In this document: positions 16,777-25,230 of the stretch, in pieces | Numbering within the stretch: position 1 is the first letter of the stretch | How the letters are laid out: each line of letters starts with the position of its first letter | Assembly: GCA_902727995.1 (NCBI GenBank) | Contig: CACVAZ010000033.1 | Coordinates: 1 to 40,920, forward strand | Source: an uncultured Sulfurovum sp. | Lineage (GTDB): Bacteria > Campylobacterota > Campylobacteria > Campylobacterales > Sulfurovaceae | Direction of reading: 5' to 3' | Length of the DNA: 40,920 nt | Translations under genes and position numbers: made by a program | Notes under the pieces: model-generated | What the model saw: only the letters and a program-made list of their open reading frames with translations | Database searches by the model: none | Told to the model about the DNA's origin: nothing

Positions 16777-17363
16777 TGGCACACGATAAAACAAAACAAA
16801 TAGAGATAAGAGCTTTTTATGAAAGTCACAATCTTTCTTATGTGAAAGTAGCTGAACACTTTGTCACCACAGGTTATGAAATATCTGCTAAGACTATTGA
16901 GGGTTGGGGGAGTAAAGAGAAGTGGGTAAAGAATCGTTACAGTTCTCTTTCTGATGCACTCAATAACCTTTTAGATAACAAAGTTATTGACCTAATACCC
17001 GAAGAAGCTAAAACGCTAATAAAAGATAAAATATCTAAAGAAAATGGAGTATTAGAACCTGATGTATTAGATGCCATGGCAGAAACAATTAGCACAGAAT
17101 TAACTTATCAGATTTTAAACAAACGAGCATTAAGTAAAGAAATTGCTTTAAACCTAAGCAATTCTAAAATATTTGCCACTAACTCTAAAAGTATTCAAGC
17201 CAATGCTATTTACCATGACATGCTGATAAAAACCTTTGGCATACTAAATGGCAAAGATGAAAAAATGCCACTACCTAACCCTAATACAGAAATAAAACTT
17301 TCAAAACCTCTTAGCGAAATGACACTTGAGGAGCTAAATGCTTTAGAAGATGAAAATGGATAA
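16776..17363 (+). CDS. Putative terminase small subunit
   Basis: HTH-like KQIEIRAFYESHNLSYVKVAEHFVTTGYEISAKTIEGWGSKEKWVKNRY; overlaps the terL stop. Confidence 0.6.
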   Translation: MAHDKTKQIEIRAFYESHNLSYVKVAEHFVTTGYEISAKTIEGWGSKEKWVKNRYSSLSDALNNLLDNKVIDLIPEEAKTLIKDKISKENGVLEPDVLDAMAETISTELTYQILNKRALSKEIALNLSNSKIFATNSKSIQANAIYHDMLIKTFGILNGKDEKMPLPNPNTEIKLSKPLSEMTLEELNALEDENG

Positions 17364-17748
17364 GTTATTAGCTGTTGAACGAAACTTTCTTAATGAAAAA
17401 AGGATGAGGGTTCCTAAATTTAGAATGAGTGAAACAAATCTTACTTATTTAAATCTTAAAGCTGAACGAAGTATTCTAAGTCGAAGTAAACTCTTTGAAA
17501 AGATTCTTTTAGAAGTAATCTTTTTTTATTTGCCTGAAGAGCAAATATTTTGGGTTAAAGGAAAACCTAGAAAACGTGCGAAATGGAAAAAAGAATATAG
17601 AAAATATAAAAAATCTCCAAGCTTTTCAATGAGTCCTTGCGTTTTAAATATTCTTGAAAGAACTAAAGATACAAGGCAAATAACCTTTACTCTTTTAGTA
17701 GATGAAATTTTCTATTTATACAGAAAAAAATACCCTTTGATGATTTAA
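17350..17748 (+). CDS. Hypothetical protein
   Basis: 132 aa ORF, overlaps the previous gene by 14 bp. Confidence 0.55.
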   Translation: MKMDKLLAVERNFLNEKRMRVPKFRMSETNLTYLNLKAERSILSRSKLFEKILLEVIFFYLPEEQIFWVKGKPRKRAKWKKEYRKYKKSPSFSMSPCVLNILERTKDTRQITFTLLVDEIFYLYRKKYPLMI

Positions 17749-17757
17749 AAAAATAGA

Positions 17758-17805
17758 GACCCTTTTATTGTCACCTTGATTTTAACTAAACTTTACAAAT
17801 TAAAA
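17758..17805 (+). promoter_or_regulatory. Late leader element copy 1
   Basis: GACCCTTTTATTGTCACCTTGATTTTAACTAAACTTTACAAATTAAAA, about 85% identical by eye to 23372-23419; both lie upstream of structural genes. Confidence 0.55.
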
Positions 17806-17824
17806 TCCAAAGAGAGTAATAAAA

Positions 17825-18475
17825 ATGGAAAAAAAACAAGAATTTAGAAACCCATTGTCAATTGAAGATATCGAAAAACATCAAAAATCATTAGATAAAG
17901 ATTTTGCAAAACATGAAGTGATGAAACAAGACTTTGAAGGCTTAAAGGCTCAAAGAGAACAAGAGTTCTCAACTCAAATTGAAACCTTACTCAGTGATGA
18001 AGAGCGTGACATTGTTGAAGTAGGTGGAAATGCTAGTGAAACTTATCAAGTTCTAAAAAAGCATGAAAAGATTTTTGTTGACGATGCTGTAGAACAAGAA
18101 GCCAAAATCATTGAAGAATTTGAAAACAAGCTCCATGAAAATCAAGGCAAATTAAATGCTATGCGTATTGAGTCTGAATATGCTGGTGAATTCCCTGATG
18201 ATGACTTTGAAGGTCTTGTCCATTTCATTCAAAACAAACTAACCCCTGAACAATTAGATGCACTTCATCAAGAGAGTGGAGCTGACCAAGCACAGTTTTT
18301 ACGATTGGCTGCTAAAAAATTTAGTGAAACTAAAACCCCCGAAATACCAGAAGACCCTAACAACTTACCTACTAACTTAAACAATATTGCTGGTGCTACA
18401 GGTGACATTGACAATAACGATGGACTGAGTGATGAAGATGACTCATATGCTAAACAAGCTGGATTATACAGATAA
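17825..18475 (+). CDS. Putative scaffold protein
   Basis: Acidic, coiled-coil-rich 216-aa protein immediately upstream of the capsid gene. Confidence 0.55.
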   Translation: MEKKQEFRNPLSIEDIEKHQKSLDKDFAKHEVMKQDFEGLKAQREQEFSTQIETLLSDEERDIVEVGGNASETYQVLKKHEKIFVDDAVEQEAKIIEEFENKLHENQGKLNAMRIESEYAGEFPDDDFEGLVHFIQNKLTPEQLDALHQESGADQAQFLRLAAKKFSETKTPEIPEDPNNLPTNLNNIAGATGDIDNNDGLSDEDDSYAKQAGLYR

Positions 18476-18487
18476 CAAAGGAAAAAT

Positions 18488-19603
18488 ATGCCATTTGAAA
18501 TGACCGATTCAAAAGAAAAACAAGTACACGCAACAGAAATCTTTAATACCGTTCGACAGCGTGACCCTTATGCAACTTTTCAAGGGAACAACCCTGATAG
18601 TAACATCATTGTTCTTATTCCCGAAAGTAGAGATGCTTCTACAGTAACAATGCAAATTGTAACTGATCTTACAGGAGATGGTACATCAGGGAACCAAGAC
18701 GTAAGTGACGACCATGAAGAGATGGAGACCTTACCTTTTACTTTTAAAGGCGAATTGATTACAAAATCAACCAAGTCACCAAAAACTGTTTTAATGAAAA
18801 AAACAACTGCTGGAGTTTGGCGTTCTGAAAAGAAAAATAAAATTATCAACTGGTTTACACGATATTCTATCTTAAGAAAAGCCTATGCATTTTCATTTAA
18901 TCCAACCAATGTAGTTTGTGTAAAAAAAGATGGAACCATCTCTAATAAATCAGAAGATTTAGTAGTAGGCTGTAAATTTGATACTCAGTATGTAGATGAA
19001 GCTTTAAAAAGAGCTAAGAACGGATACATTGATGATGAAGATGTAGAGCATCCTGAACTATTACCATTTACAGAAGTTTTAACTAGAGATGGTAAGTTTG
19101 TACAAACAGGTGCGTATTATCCATTTTTTGTTGGTCCAGAGTCTTGGGAAAGCCTTTCTGATGATCCTATATACAAAGAGTACCAAAAAACAAAAGCTCT
19201 TGCTACAGGAGATTTTAAAGGAGTACAAGGATTTGTGGGTGAATACAAAGGTGCTGTGTTTATAGAGCTTGGAAAGATGACAGATAGAAGAGCTGGGTGT
19301 ATTCGTTCCGACTCTCCTGACTTCAAAAAATATATAGGGTTTGACCAATATAAGGCAGGAGATGGCACAGTAACTGAACTAAATCATCTTTTGGGTTGTG
19401 GTGCTGGGGGTCAAGGGTTTGACCTAGAACCTCAGTATGAGGAAGACCCTACTGAAGACAACAATCAAAAAGTAGTTGCTCTTGCAAACCAGTTCTTCGG
19501 CTTTGAGAAAGTACGCTGGTTGGGTGAAACAACTGAAGAGAAAAAGAGTATCTATCATGATAAAGATTATGCAACCATTGTTGCTATTGCCACTATTAAA
19601 TAA
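18488..19603 (+). CDS. Putative major capsid protein, N4-gp56/DUF4043-like
   Basis: VTDLTGDGTSGNQDVSDDHEEMETLPFTF; GAVFIELGKMTDRRAG; C-terminal FGFEKVRWLGETTEEKKSIYHDKDYATIVAIATIK; location after the scaffold-like gene. Confidence 0.7.
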   Translation: MPFEMTDSKEKQVHATEIFNTVRQRDPYATFQGNNPDSNIIVLIPESRDASTVTMQIVTDLTGDGTSGNQDVSDDHEEMETLPFTFKGELITKSTKSPKTVLMKKTTAGVWRSEKKNKIINWFTRYSILRKAYAFSFNPTNVVCVKKDGTISNKSEDLVVGCKFDTQYVDEALKRAKNGYIDDEDVEHPELLPFTEVLTRDGKFVQTGAYYPFFVGPESWESLSDDPIYKEYQKTKALATGDFKGVQGFVGEYKGAVFIELGKMTDRRAGCIRSDSPDFKKYIGFDQYKAGDGTVTELNHLLGCGAGGQGFDLEPQYEEDPTEDNNQKVVALANQFFGFEKVRWLGETTEEKKSIYHDKDYATIVAIATIK

Positions 19604-19612
19604 GGTTTCATA

Positions 19613-20143
19613 ATGCATGAAAGAATAAGTGAAAGAATTTTAAGACCTGGACTGGTTGCCATAATGTATCTGGGAACAGTAACAATTCCTTTTCGAGGAG
19701 CTGTGGAAAATAAAAAGTACCCCATGATTTCTACAGGAGACATTGTTCTTGTCTCTTTAGTAGACTCTATTACTTATTGTCGTGGTACTCAATGGAAAGA
19801 GGTAAAAACTAATGTAGATATTTCAAACATGTTAAATTCACCTTTGTTACAAACAGTAAAAGAACTTTCCAATGATGAAGTTTTAGAAGAGTGTATAGCT
19901 CGTAAATTAGGAGCTTATGCCCCTCCTACAATGCATGATGCCATAGGTATTCCTAGTGAAACAAAAAATATAGATAGAACTCAAGAAGAGCATCACAAAG
20001 CAACACTTGAAAACCTAAACCATTTAACTGAAGATGAAATTAAAAATTTATGTAAACGATTTGACATAAAATATGGAAAGACAAAAGTCATAGATTTAAT
20101 CCCTTTACTTATTCCATTTTTAGAACAAGAAAACCAAGCTTAA
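19613..20143 (+). CDS. Hypothetical head-associated protein
   Basis: 176 aa between capsid and adaptor-like genes; LTEDEIKNLCKRFDIKYGKTKVIDLIPLL is SAP/HeH-like. Confidence 0.55.
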   Translation: MHERISERILRPGLVAIMYLGTVTIPFRGAVENKKYPMISTGDIVLVSLVDSITYCRGTQWKEVKTNVDISNMLNSPLLQTVKELSNDEVLEECIARKLGAYAPPTMHDAIGIPSETKNIDRTQEEHHKATLENLNHLTEDEIKNLCKRFDIKYGKTKVIDLIPLLIPFLEQENQA

Positions 20144-20153
20144 AAACTTGGTT
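20132..20153 (+). terminator. Hairpin at gene end
   Basis: AACCAAG-cttaaaaa-CTTGGTT spanning the stop codon at 20143. Confidence 0.4.
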
Positions 20154-20155
20154 CA

Positions 20156-20267
20156 TAGATTTTAGAGGTAGAGTATAGACTTTTACAACTCTCTCCTTAC
20201 CCTTTTAATATACACTATTTGCATAGTATTTCCTTTTAACAGTCAAATACTCTACCTCTAAAATCTA
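20156..20267. repeat. Perfect 21-bp inverted repeat with 70-nt spacer
   Basis: TAGATTTTAGAGGTAGAGTAT (20156-20176) and ATACTCTACCTCTAAAATCTA (20247-20267). Confidence 0.9.
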
Positions 20268-20279
20268 AAAAGGACTCTT

Positions 20280-20879
20280 TTGATAAAGATATCTTCCGTA
20301 ATTTTATCTTGTCGTACTAAGTTAGGTGACACTGATATAAAAAAACAGCGTTACTCTGATATGGAAATCATAGATGCCATAAATGATACTGTTTCTGTAA
20401 TGAGTGAAGACCTCTTATGTTTTTCTAAAACATGGGTTATTGACTGTAAAGAATGTGTAGCCAGATATGAGCTTCCTCATGATTTTTTAAAACCTATTCA
20501 TCTTCATTTAAACAATAAACTAATAACAAATATTAAGAGCATAGAGAGCGAAAAAAAAGGAAGTGGAGCATCTTTTGATTTACAAACAGTTCATTTTTTT
20601 GGAACCAATATAAAAGATAATGACAGAATAGAAATTTATTATAATTATATTGAAACTATTTCAAATAAAGAAGAATCCATACATTTACCTCTTAATGCCA
20701 AAGAGATTATTGTCTCCTATGCATTACATCTTCTTTATCAAAACCCAATAAGAAAAGATGGCACTGGTCGAAGTACACATTATTATAATTTATATGAAAA
20801 AAAGATAATAGCTCTTCGTAACAGAGTAAAGATGAATAGCCAAAGTGTAAATATAACAACTAAGTTTAAAAAGGTTTAG
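20280..20879 (+). CDS. Putative head-tail adaptor protein
   Basis: TTG start; MIKISSVILSCRTKLGDTDIKKQRYSDMEIIDAINDTVSVMSEDL pattern resembles podovirus adaptor-type proteins. Confidence 0.5.
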   Translation: MIKISSVILSCRTKLGDTDIKKQRYSDMEIIDAINDTVSVMSEDLLCFSKTWVIDCKECVARYELPHDFLKPIHLHLNNKLITNIKSIESEKKGSGASFDLQTVHFFGTNIKDNDRIEIYYNYIETISNKEESIHLPLNAKEIIVSYALHLLYQNPIRKDGTGRSTHYYNLYEKKIIALRNRVKMNSQSVNITTKFKKV

Positions 20880-20883
20880 AAAA

Positions 20884-21663
20884 ATGTCTGATATAAAACT
20901 TACAGACTTTATGAAAGATGTCAATACTGCTTCTATAGAGTTAAATAAAAACGTATTAATCACTACGGCAAAAGAGTCTCTAGTAGATGGAATAAGTAAC
21001 AGTGAAATAAGTGACGAAGAAAAAAATACGCTTCTTTCTCAATACACGCAACAAATATCATTAGGTCTTGTAGCACAAGCTGTTGAAATAGTTAAAAACC
21101 TACCTCTTTTAAATGCAGATATAAATCTTAAAAGTTCTCAAAAAACTTTAATAGATGAGCAAAAGAAAACTGAAACCCAGCAAACGCAAAATGTAATAGC
21201 AGAGAAAGAGTTAAGGCAGTCTCAAAAGGCTAAGAATACGGCAGATGTAGGACTTGTAAATGAGCAAAAAGGTTTGGTAGTTAATCAAAAAGCTACTGAA
21301 TTAAAAGTTGCTTTAACCGAAGTTGCAAAAGCTTCAAATCTAGGTGCAGATTCATCAGTAAAAAGTTCTCAAAAAACTTTAATAGATGAGCAAAAGAAAA
21401 CTGAAACACAGCAAACGCAAAATGTAATAGCAGAGAAAGAGTTAAGGCAGTCTCAAAAGGCTAAGAATACGGCAGATATAAATATGCTGGTTAAGCAAGA
21501 AGGACTGCTTTCTGTTCAAATCGGAGGCTTTAAAACGGATGCCAATTATAAGATAATGAAGTCACTGACTGAAATGGCTGGAATGTTGGCTCAAAATGAT
21601 ATATCAACTGAGACTTGGATGGTTGATGGCATAAAAGAAGCCATATCGACTATGAAAAGCTAA
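20884..21663 (+). CDS. Phage repeat protein, coiled coil
   Basis: Two copies of KSSQKTLIDEQKKTETQQTQNVIAEKELRQSQKAKNTAD. Confidence 0.65.
   Translation: MSDIKLTDFMKDVNTASIELNKNVLITTAKESLVDGISNSEISDEEKNTLLSQYTQQISLGLVAQAVEIVKNLPLLNADINLKSSQKTLIDEQKKTETQQTQNVIAEKELRQSQKAKNTADVGLVNEQKGLVVNQKATELKVALTEVAKASNLGADSSVKSSQKTLIDEQKKTETQQTQNVIAEKELRQSQKAKNTADINMLVKQEGLLSVQIGGFKTDANYKIMKSLTEMAGMLAQNDISTETWMVDGIKEAISTMKS
21130..21477 (+). repeat. 117-bp direct repeat (2 copies, offset 231 bp)
   Basis: 21130-21246 and 21361-21477, identical except one noticed mismatch (CCCAG/CACAG). Confidence 0.85.
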
Positions 21664-21666
21664 GAT

Positions 21667-23370
21667 ATGCCACTTTCTACTTGGAACAGTAATTTATCGG
21701 CTTATGAAAACGTAAAATCAAATGTTCTTGCTGATAAAATGGCAAAAAACAGATGGGGTTCTAAATTTAAAAAGCTTTATAATCCTCTTAAAGATGTAGA
21801 TAATAAAGTAGATTTTACACAAGGGATGCATAACTGTGCTGGTACAGATGTTCTAGGAATTATTCAAGAACTTGAAGACTTAAGAGATGCTCTGAATTCT
21901 TTTTTTCTGTTAAGCGATAACAGTACAGCAAAACCAAATTCGTACTTTACGCTTTTGGGTTCGCTTCATTATGGAATGGATGCTGTACACCTTGATGATG
22001 TTCAGCTTTCTTTGTCTACTCCTACGGCTTTTACTGAAGATGACCAAAGAAGAATTTCGAAATTCTTTCGGAAAAATAACACTTCTTCAAGTGCATCTTC
22101 TTTTTTGGAACCCATAGATTCCTATTTTCTAAGAAAAGAGATAGTCCAAAATGACTCTTACCAAAAACCTTTTTATAGTAAAAATCAATTATCACTTTGG
22201 GTAAAAGATGGAACGCAGTATGGGCATATTGAAGAAAATTATATCTTAGATTCTAGTTCAAACTTTTCAAATGTTCATAGTCTTTATGGAATAGAAGAAG
22301 AAAATGAGCTTTTTAAAAACTCTTTTGACTATTCAAAAGATTTTTTAAAATTGTTTTCTGATTTTAAACTTGAAAAATGGTTGCTAAATTTTATGGAGAT
22401 TTCAAGCTCTTGGGCAGAAAATATAAATTCTATAGGAGATAGTGTTTCTATTGTTTTTGGGGCTGACTTAGTTCTAGCCTGGATTAATGAGAATCTAACA
22501 TCCTGGTATGCTTATCTTAATGATCTTGATCAATCAAGGGTAGGGAAAGAACTTGAATTGATTGAACATTTAAACTTATGTGAAATGCTAAAAGAAGAAA
22601 TAGGAAATAATGCTGGAAAAATATCTTCTATTTGGTTTCAATTTAAAAAAGAAGTTACACCTAATATTATTTTAGTTAAAAACTCGCTTGGAAACAAAGT
22701 TCAAGTTTATGATCCTGCTTACAAATGGTGGGAAGAAGAACATTTTGATGAAGTACGAAAAAAGTTTAAAAATTTTCATACTTATTTTAAGCTTGAAGAG
22801 GAAAATGTTGATGATGGTTATGGTGGGACAGGTACGGCTTATGTTGTATTAAAGGATGAATCAGCTTTAGAGCTTAGTGGCTGGAAAATATATTGGCTTG
22901 TTACAGCTTTCTTAGACATAGGAAGTAGAGCAAAAAAACAGTCACTTCTAAAAAAACTATTTTCGATTGCTCTTTTAGTTGTTGGAATTTATTTGACGGC
23001 TGTTTCAGGAAACCCTGCATGGGTCAAGATTATTTTAGTAGCTGTTTCTATTGCCAATTTTTCAGGCTCATTAAGCCCAAAAGCTCAACTTGTTTTGGCA
23101 TCGGTTATGTTCGTTTATGGAATAAGCAATACTAGTTTTAGCACCATGTCAACATCTCAAATTTTTTCATGGACAATAAATAATATAGAGATGGTCTTCA
23201 AGATGGTACAGATGTATAAGTTTATCAAACTTGAAGATGAAACCAAAGAAGAAGATCTTAATCCTCATGAGACACAAGAGCAATCTATGCATTTTATCTA
23301 TAGCGATGCATACAATCAATATGACAATTTATACGCTGTCATGTATGACTACGAACCAAAGTACAAATAG
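21667..23370 (+). CDS. Hypothetical large virion-region protein with C-terminal hydrophobic segments
   Basis: 567 aa in the late operon; hydrophobic IALLVVGIYLTAVSGNPAWVKIILVAVSIANF and AQLVLASVMFVYGI. Confidence 0.6.
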   Translation: MPLSTWNSNLSAYENVKSNVLADKMAKNRWGSKFKKLYNPLKDVDNKVDFTQGMHNCAGTDVLGIIQELEDLRDALNSFFLLSDNSTAKPNSYFTLLGSLHYGMDAVHLDDVQLSLSTPTAFTEDDQRRISKFFRKNNTSSSASSFLEPIDSYFLRKEIVQNDSYQKPFYSKNQLSLWVKDGTQYGHIEENYILDSSSNFSNVHSLYGIEEENELFKNSFDYSKDFLKLFSDFKLEKWLLNFMEISSSWAENINSIGDSVSIVFGADLVLAWINENLTSWYAYLNDLDQSRVGKELELIEHLNLCEMLKEEIGNNAGKISSIWFQFKKEVTPNIILVKNSLGNKVQVYDPAYKWWEEEHFDEVRKKFKNFHTYFKLEEENVDDGYGGTGTAYVVLKDESALELSGWKIYWLVTAFLDIGSRAKKQSLLKKLFSIALLVVGIYLTAVSGNPAWVKIILVAVSIANFSGSLSPKAQLVLASVMFVYGISNTSFSTMSTSQIFSWTINNIEMVFKMVQMYKFIKLEDETKEEDLNPHETQEQSMHFIYSDAYNQYDNLYAVMYDYEPKYK

Positions 23371-23371
23371 T

Positions 23372-23419
23372 GACCCTTTTATTTATACCTTATTTTTAAC
23401 TAAACTTTGAAAATTAAAA
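23372..23419 (+). promoter_or_regulatory. Late leader element copy 2
   Basis: GACCCTTTTATTTATACCTTATTTTTAACTAAACTTTGAAAATTAAAA; see 17758-17805. Confidence 0.55.
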
Positions 23420-23434
23420 AATGGAGTTTTTGCT

Positions 23435-23740
23435 ATGGAAGATCTAACCACAACATCGTTTCAACCTTGGTATCAGCCTTTGAACTTTGATGCAAATAGT
23501 TTTGACAATACTGTTTTAAATAATAGCTCAGATACAAACTCTTTTAATTTGGGTGATAGCTTAGACAAAATTGATTTAAGTGGTGTTGCTAGTGTAGCTG
23601 GAGTTATTGGCAGCTTCTTGGCTAATCGTGATGATAAAAAGTATAAACGTGAACTACTAGATATGGAAAAAGGTCGAATAGCACGAGATAGAGAAAAACA
23701 AGACAAATTTCAAACAGGCATGGAAAATGCTTGGAAATAA
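23435..23740 (+). CDS. Hypothetical small virion-region protein
   Basis: 101 aa; LSGVASVAGVIGSFLANRDDKKYKRELLDMEKGRIARDREKQDKFQTGMENAWK. Confidence 0.6.
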   Translation: MEDLTTTSFQPWYQPLNFDANSFDNTVLNNSSDTNSFNLGDSLDKIDLSGVASVAGVIGSFLANRDDKKYKRELLDMEKGRIARDREKQDKFQTGMENAWK

Positions 23741-24188
23741 AACTACTCGTGCAGTAACAGGAAACATTCCAACATATAATTCGCAAGTTTTAACTTTTAC
23801 GCTTTGTGACAAATACATGAATTCTTTAGGAATAGAGAAAACTGTAACTGTAATAGATGACACTTTTTTAATTGAACTGGAGATAAACAATAGCGAAGAA
23901 TGCTGGGTACTTCAAGCTGAATTTAAAATTTCTTTATTTGTCTATGAAGGTGAGGGAGAGCTAAATTTTTTAGATGCTTTAACTTTTAATAATTATCCAT
24001 CATTTCAGAACAATGAAATGAACGTTAAAAACTTTAGGTTACTTCTTGATAAATACTTAAGAGGAGAGCCTATTGTAAGTAATGAAGAGAAAAGAATTCT
24101 ATGTGACTATTTTGCTTTTGGAAATGGGAACAGTGTTGATGAGCGAATGTGTGAGATTGATAAAGGATTAGTCTATGAAGAACTGTAA
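23727..24188 (+). CDS. Hypothetical tail-region protein
   Basis: 153 aa; overlaps its neighbours by short overlaps. Confidence 0.55.
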   Translation: MLGNKTTRAVTGNIPTYNSQVLTFTLCDKYMNSLGIEKTVTVIDDTFLIELEINNSEECWVLQAEFKISLFVYEGEGELNFLDALTFNNYPSFQNNEMNVKNFRLLLDKYLRGEPIVSNEEKRILCDYFAFGNGNSVDERMCEIDKGLVYEEL

Positions 24189-25230
24189 TAATAAAGCTGG
24201 ATTTGCACAGATTGTTAATAATCTATATGATATCAAAGATGAGCTTTTAATTGTTGCTTCTATTGACAATGAATTAAAAGTTATTGCTCCTATAGCAGAT
24301 GACATTATTGCCATTACTCCTTACACAAATGACATAGAAACAGTGTCCAAAAACATTCAAGCTGTAAAAGATGCTTATGCTAATGCTAGTGCATCTTTAA
24401 AAAATGCTTCTGATGCAGAACGTTTTGCGATTATTTCAGAAAATGCGAAGAGTGTTTCTGTTGAAAAGGCACGAGAAGCCAATGACGATGCAAAAGAAGC
24501 CCATTTATCGGCACTTTATGCAAGTGAGAGGGCTGAATGGATTAAGATTAATACGAATCCTATTTTAGAACATATTGAACTTATTAAACTGTCTCCTGAA
24601 AATGCAAGGATTGCCAAAGAGAGTGCTGAAATAGCAACACGTGCAAAAGATATTTCCATTGAAAAAGCACGAGAAGCTAATGCTGATGCGAATCAAGCCC
24701 ATTTATCGGCTTTGTATGCTTCTGAACGTGCTGAACATGTAGATGGCGTTTCAAATTATATTGATAATAGAAAAATAGAGATTGTAGGAATTGTTAATGA
24801 ACTTAAAGAGTTTATAGCGATTTCTACAGATAATATAGATGAGATTAAATCACTTCTTTTACGAAGATCCAGTGAAGTAGAGATAGCTAGAAATGAAGCT
24901 CTTCAAAGTGCTGTTTCTTCCACAGAAGCAAAAAAACTAGTAAACATTAAGGCTAACTTTGTTGAAAGTGTTGTTCCTATTGTTCGTGAGCAGGCTAATA
25001 CAGCTATAAAGGCTTCTGCTGATGCGAAGAGATATGGAGATGAAACCAAAGCTCTGTCTCTTGATTTTGAAGAGAAATCTACCACTTTTTTAAGTGAGGG
25101 TAGAGACTACAGAGATGAAACTAAAACTATGTATGAAGCACTTAAAGAAGTAGGTTCAGTCTACCAAATTCACAAGGAGATTTATACAATGCGTACAGGG
25201 GTTATATATGAAATTAGAGGTGAACTATGA
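24175..25230 (+). CDS. Fibre-like coiled-coil protein with repeated module
   Basis: EKAREANDDAKEAHLSALYASERAE and EKAREANADANQAHLSALYASERAE, about 66 aa apart. Confidence 0.6.
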   Translation: MKNCNNKAGFAQIVNNLYDIKDELLIVASIDNELKVIAPIADDIIAITPYTNDIETVSKNIQAVKDAYANASASLKNASDAERFAIISENAKSVSVEKAREANDDAKEAHLSALYASERAEWIKINTNPILEHIELIKLSPENARIAKESAEIATRAKDISIEKAREANADANQAHLSALYASERAEHVDGVSNYIDNRKIEIVGIVNELKEFIAISTDNIDEIKSLLLRRSSEVEIARNEALQSAVSSTEAKKLVNIKANFVESVVPIVREQANTAIKASADAKRYGDETKALSLDFEEKSTTFLSEGRDYRDETKTMYEALKEVGSVYQIHKEIYTMRTGVIYEIRGEL

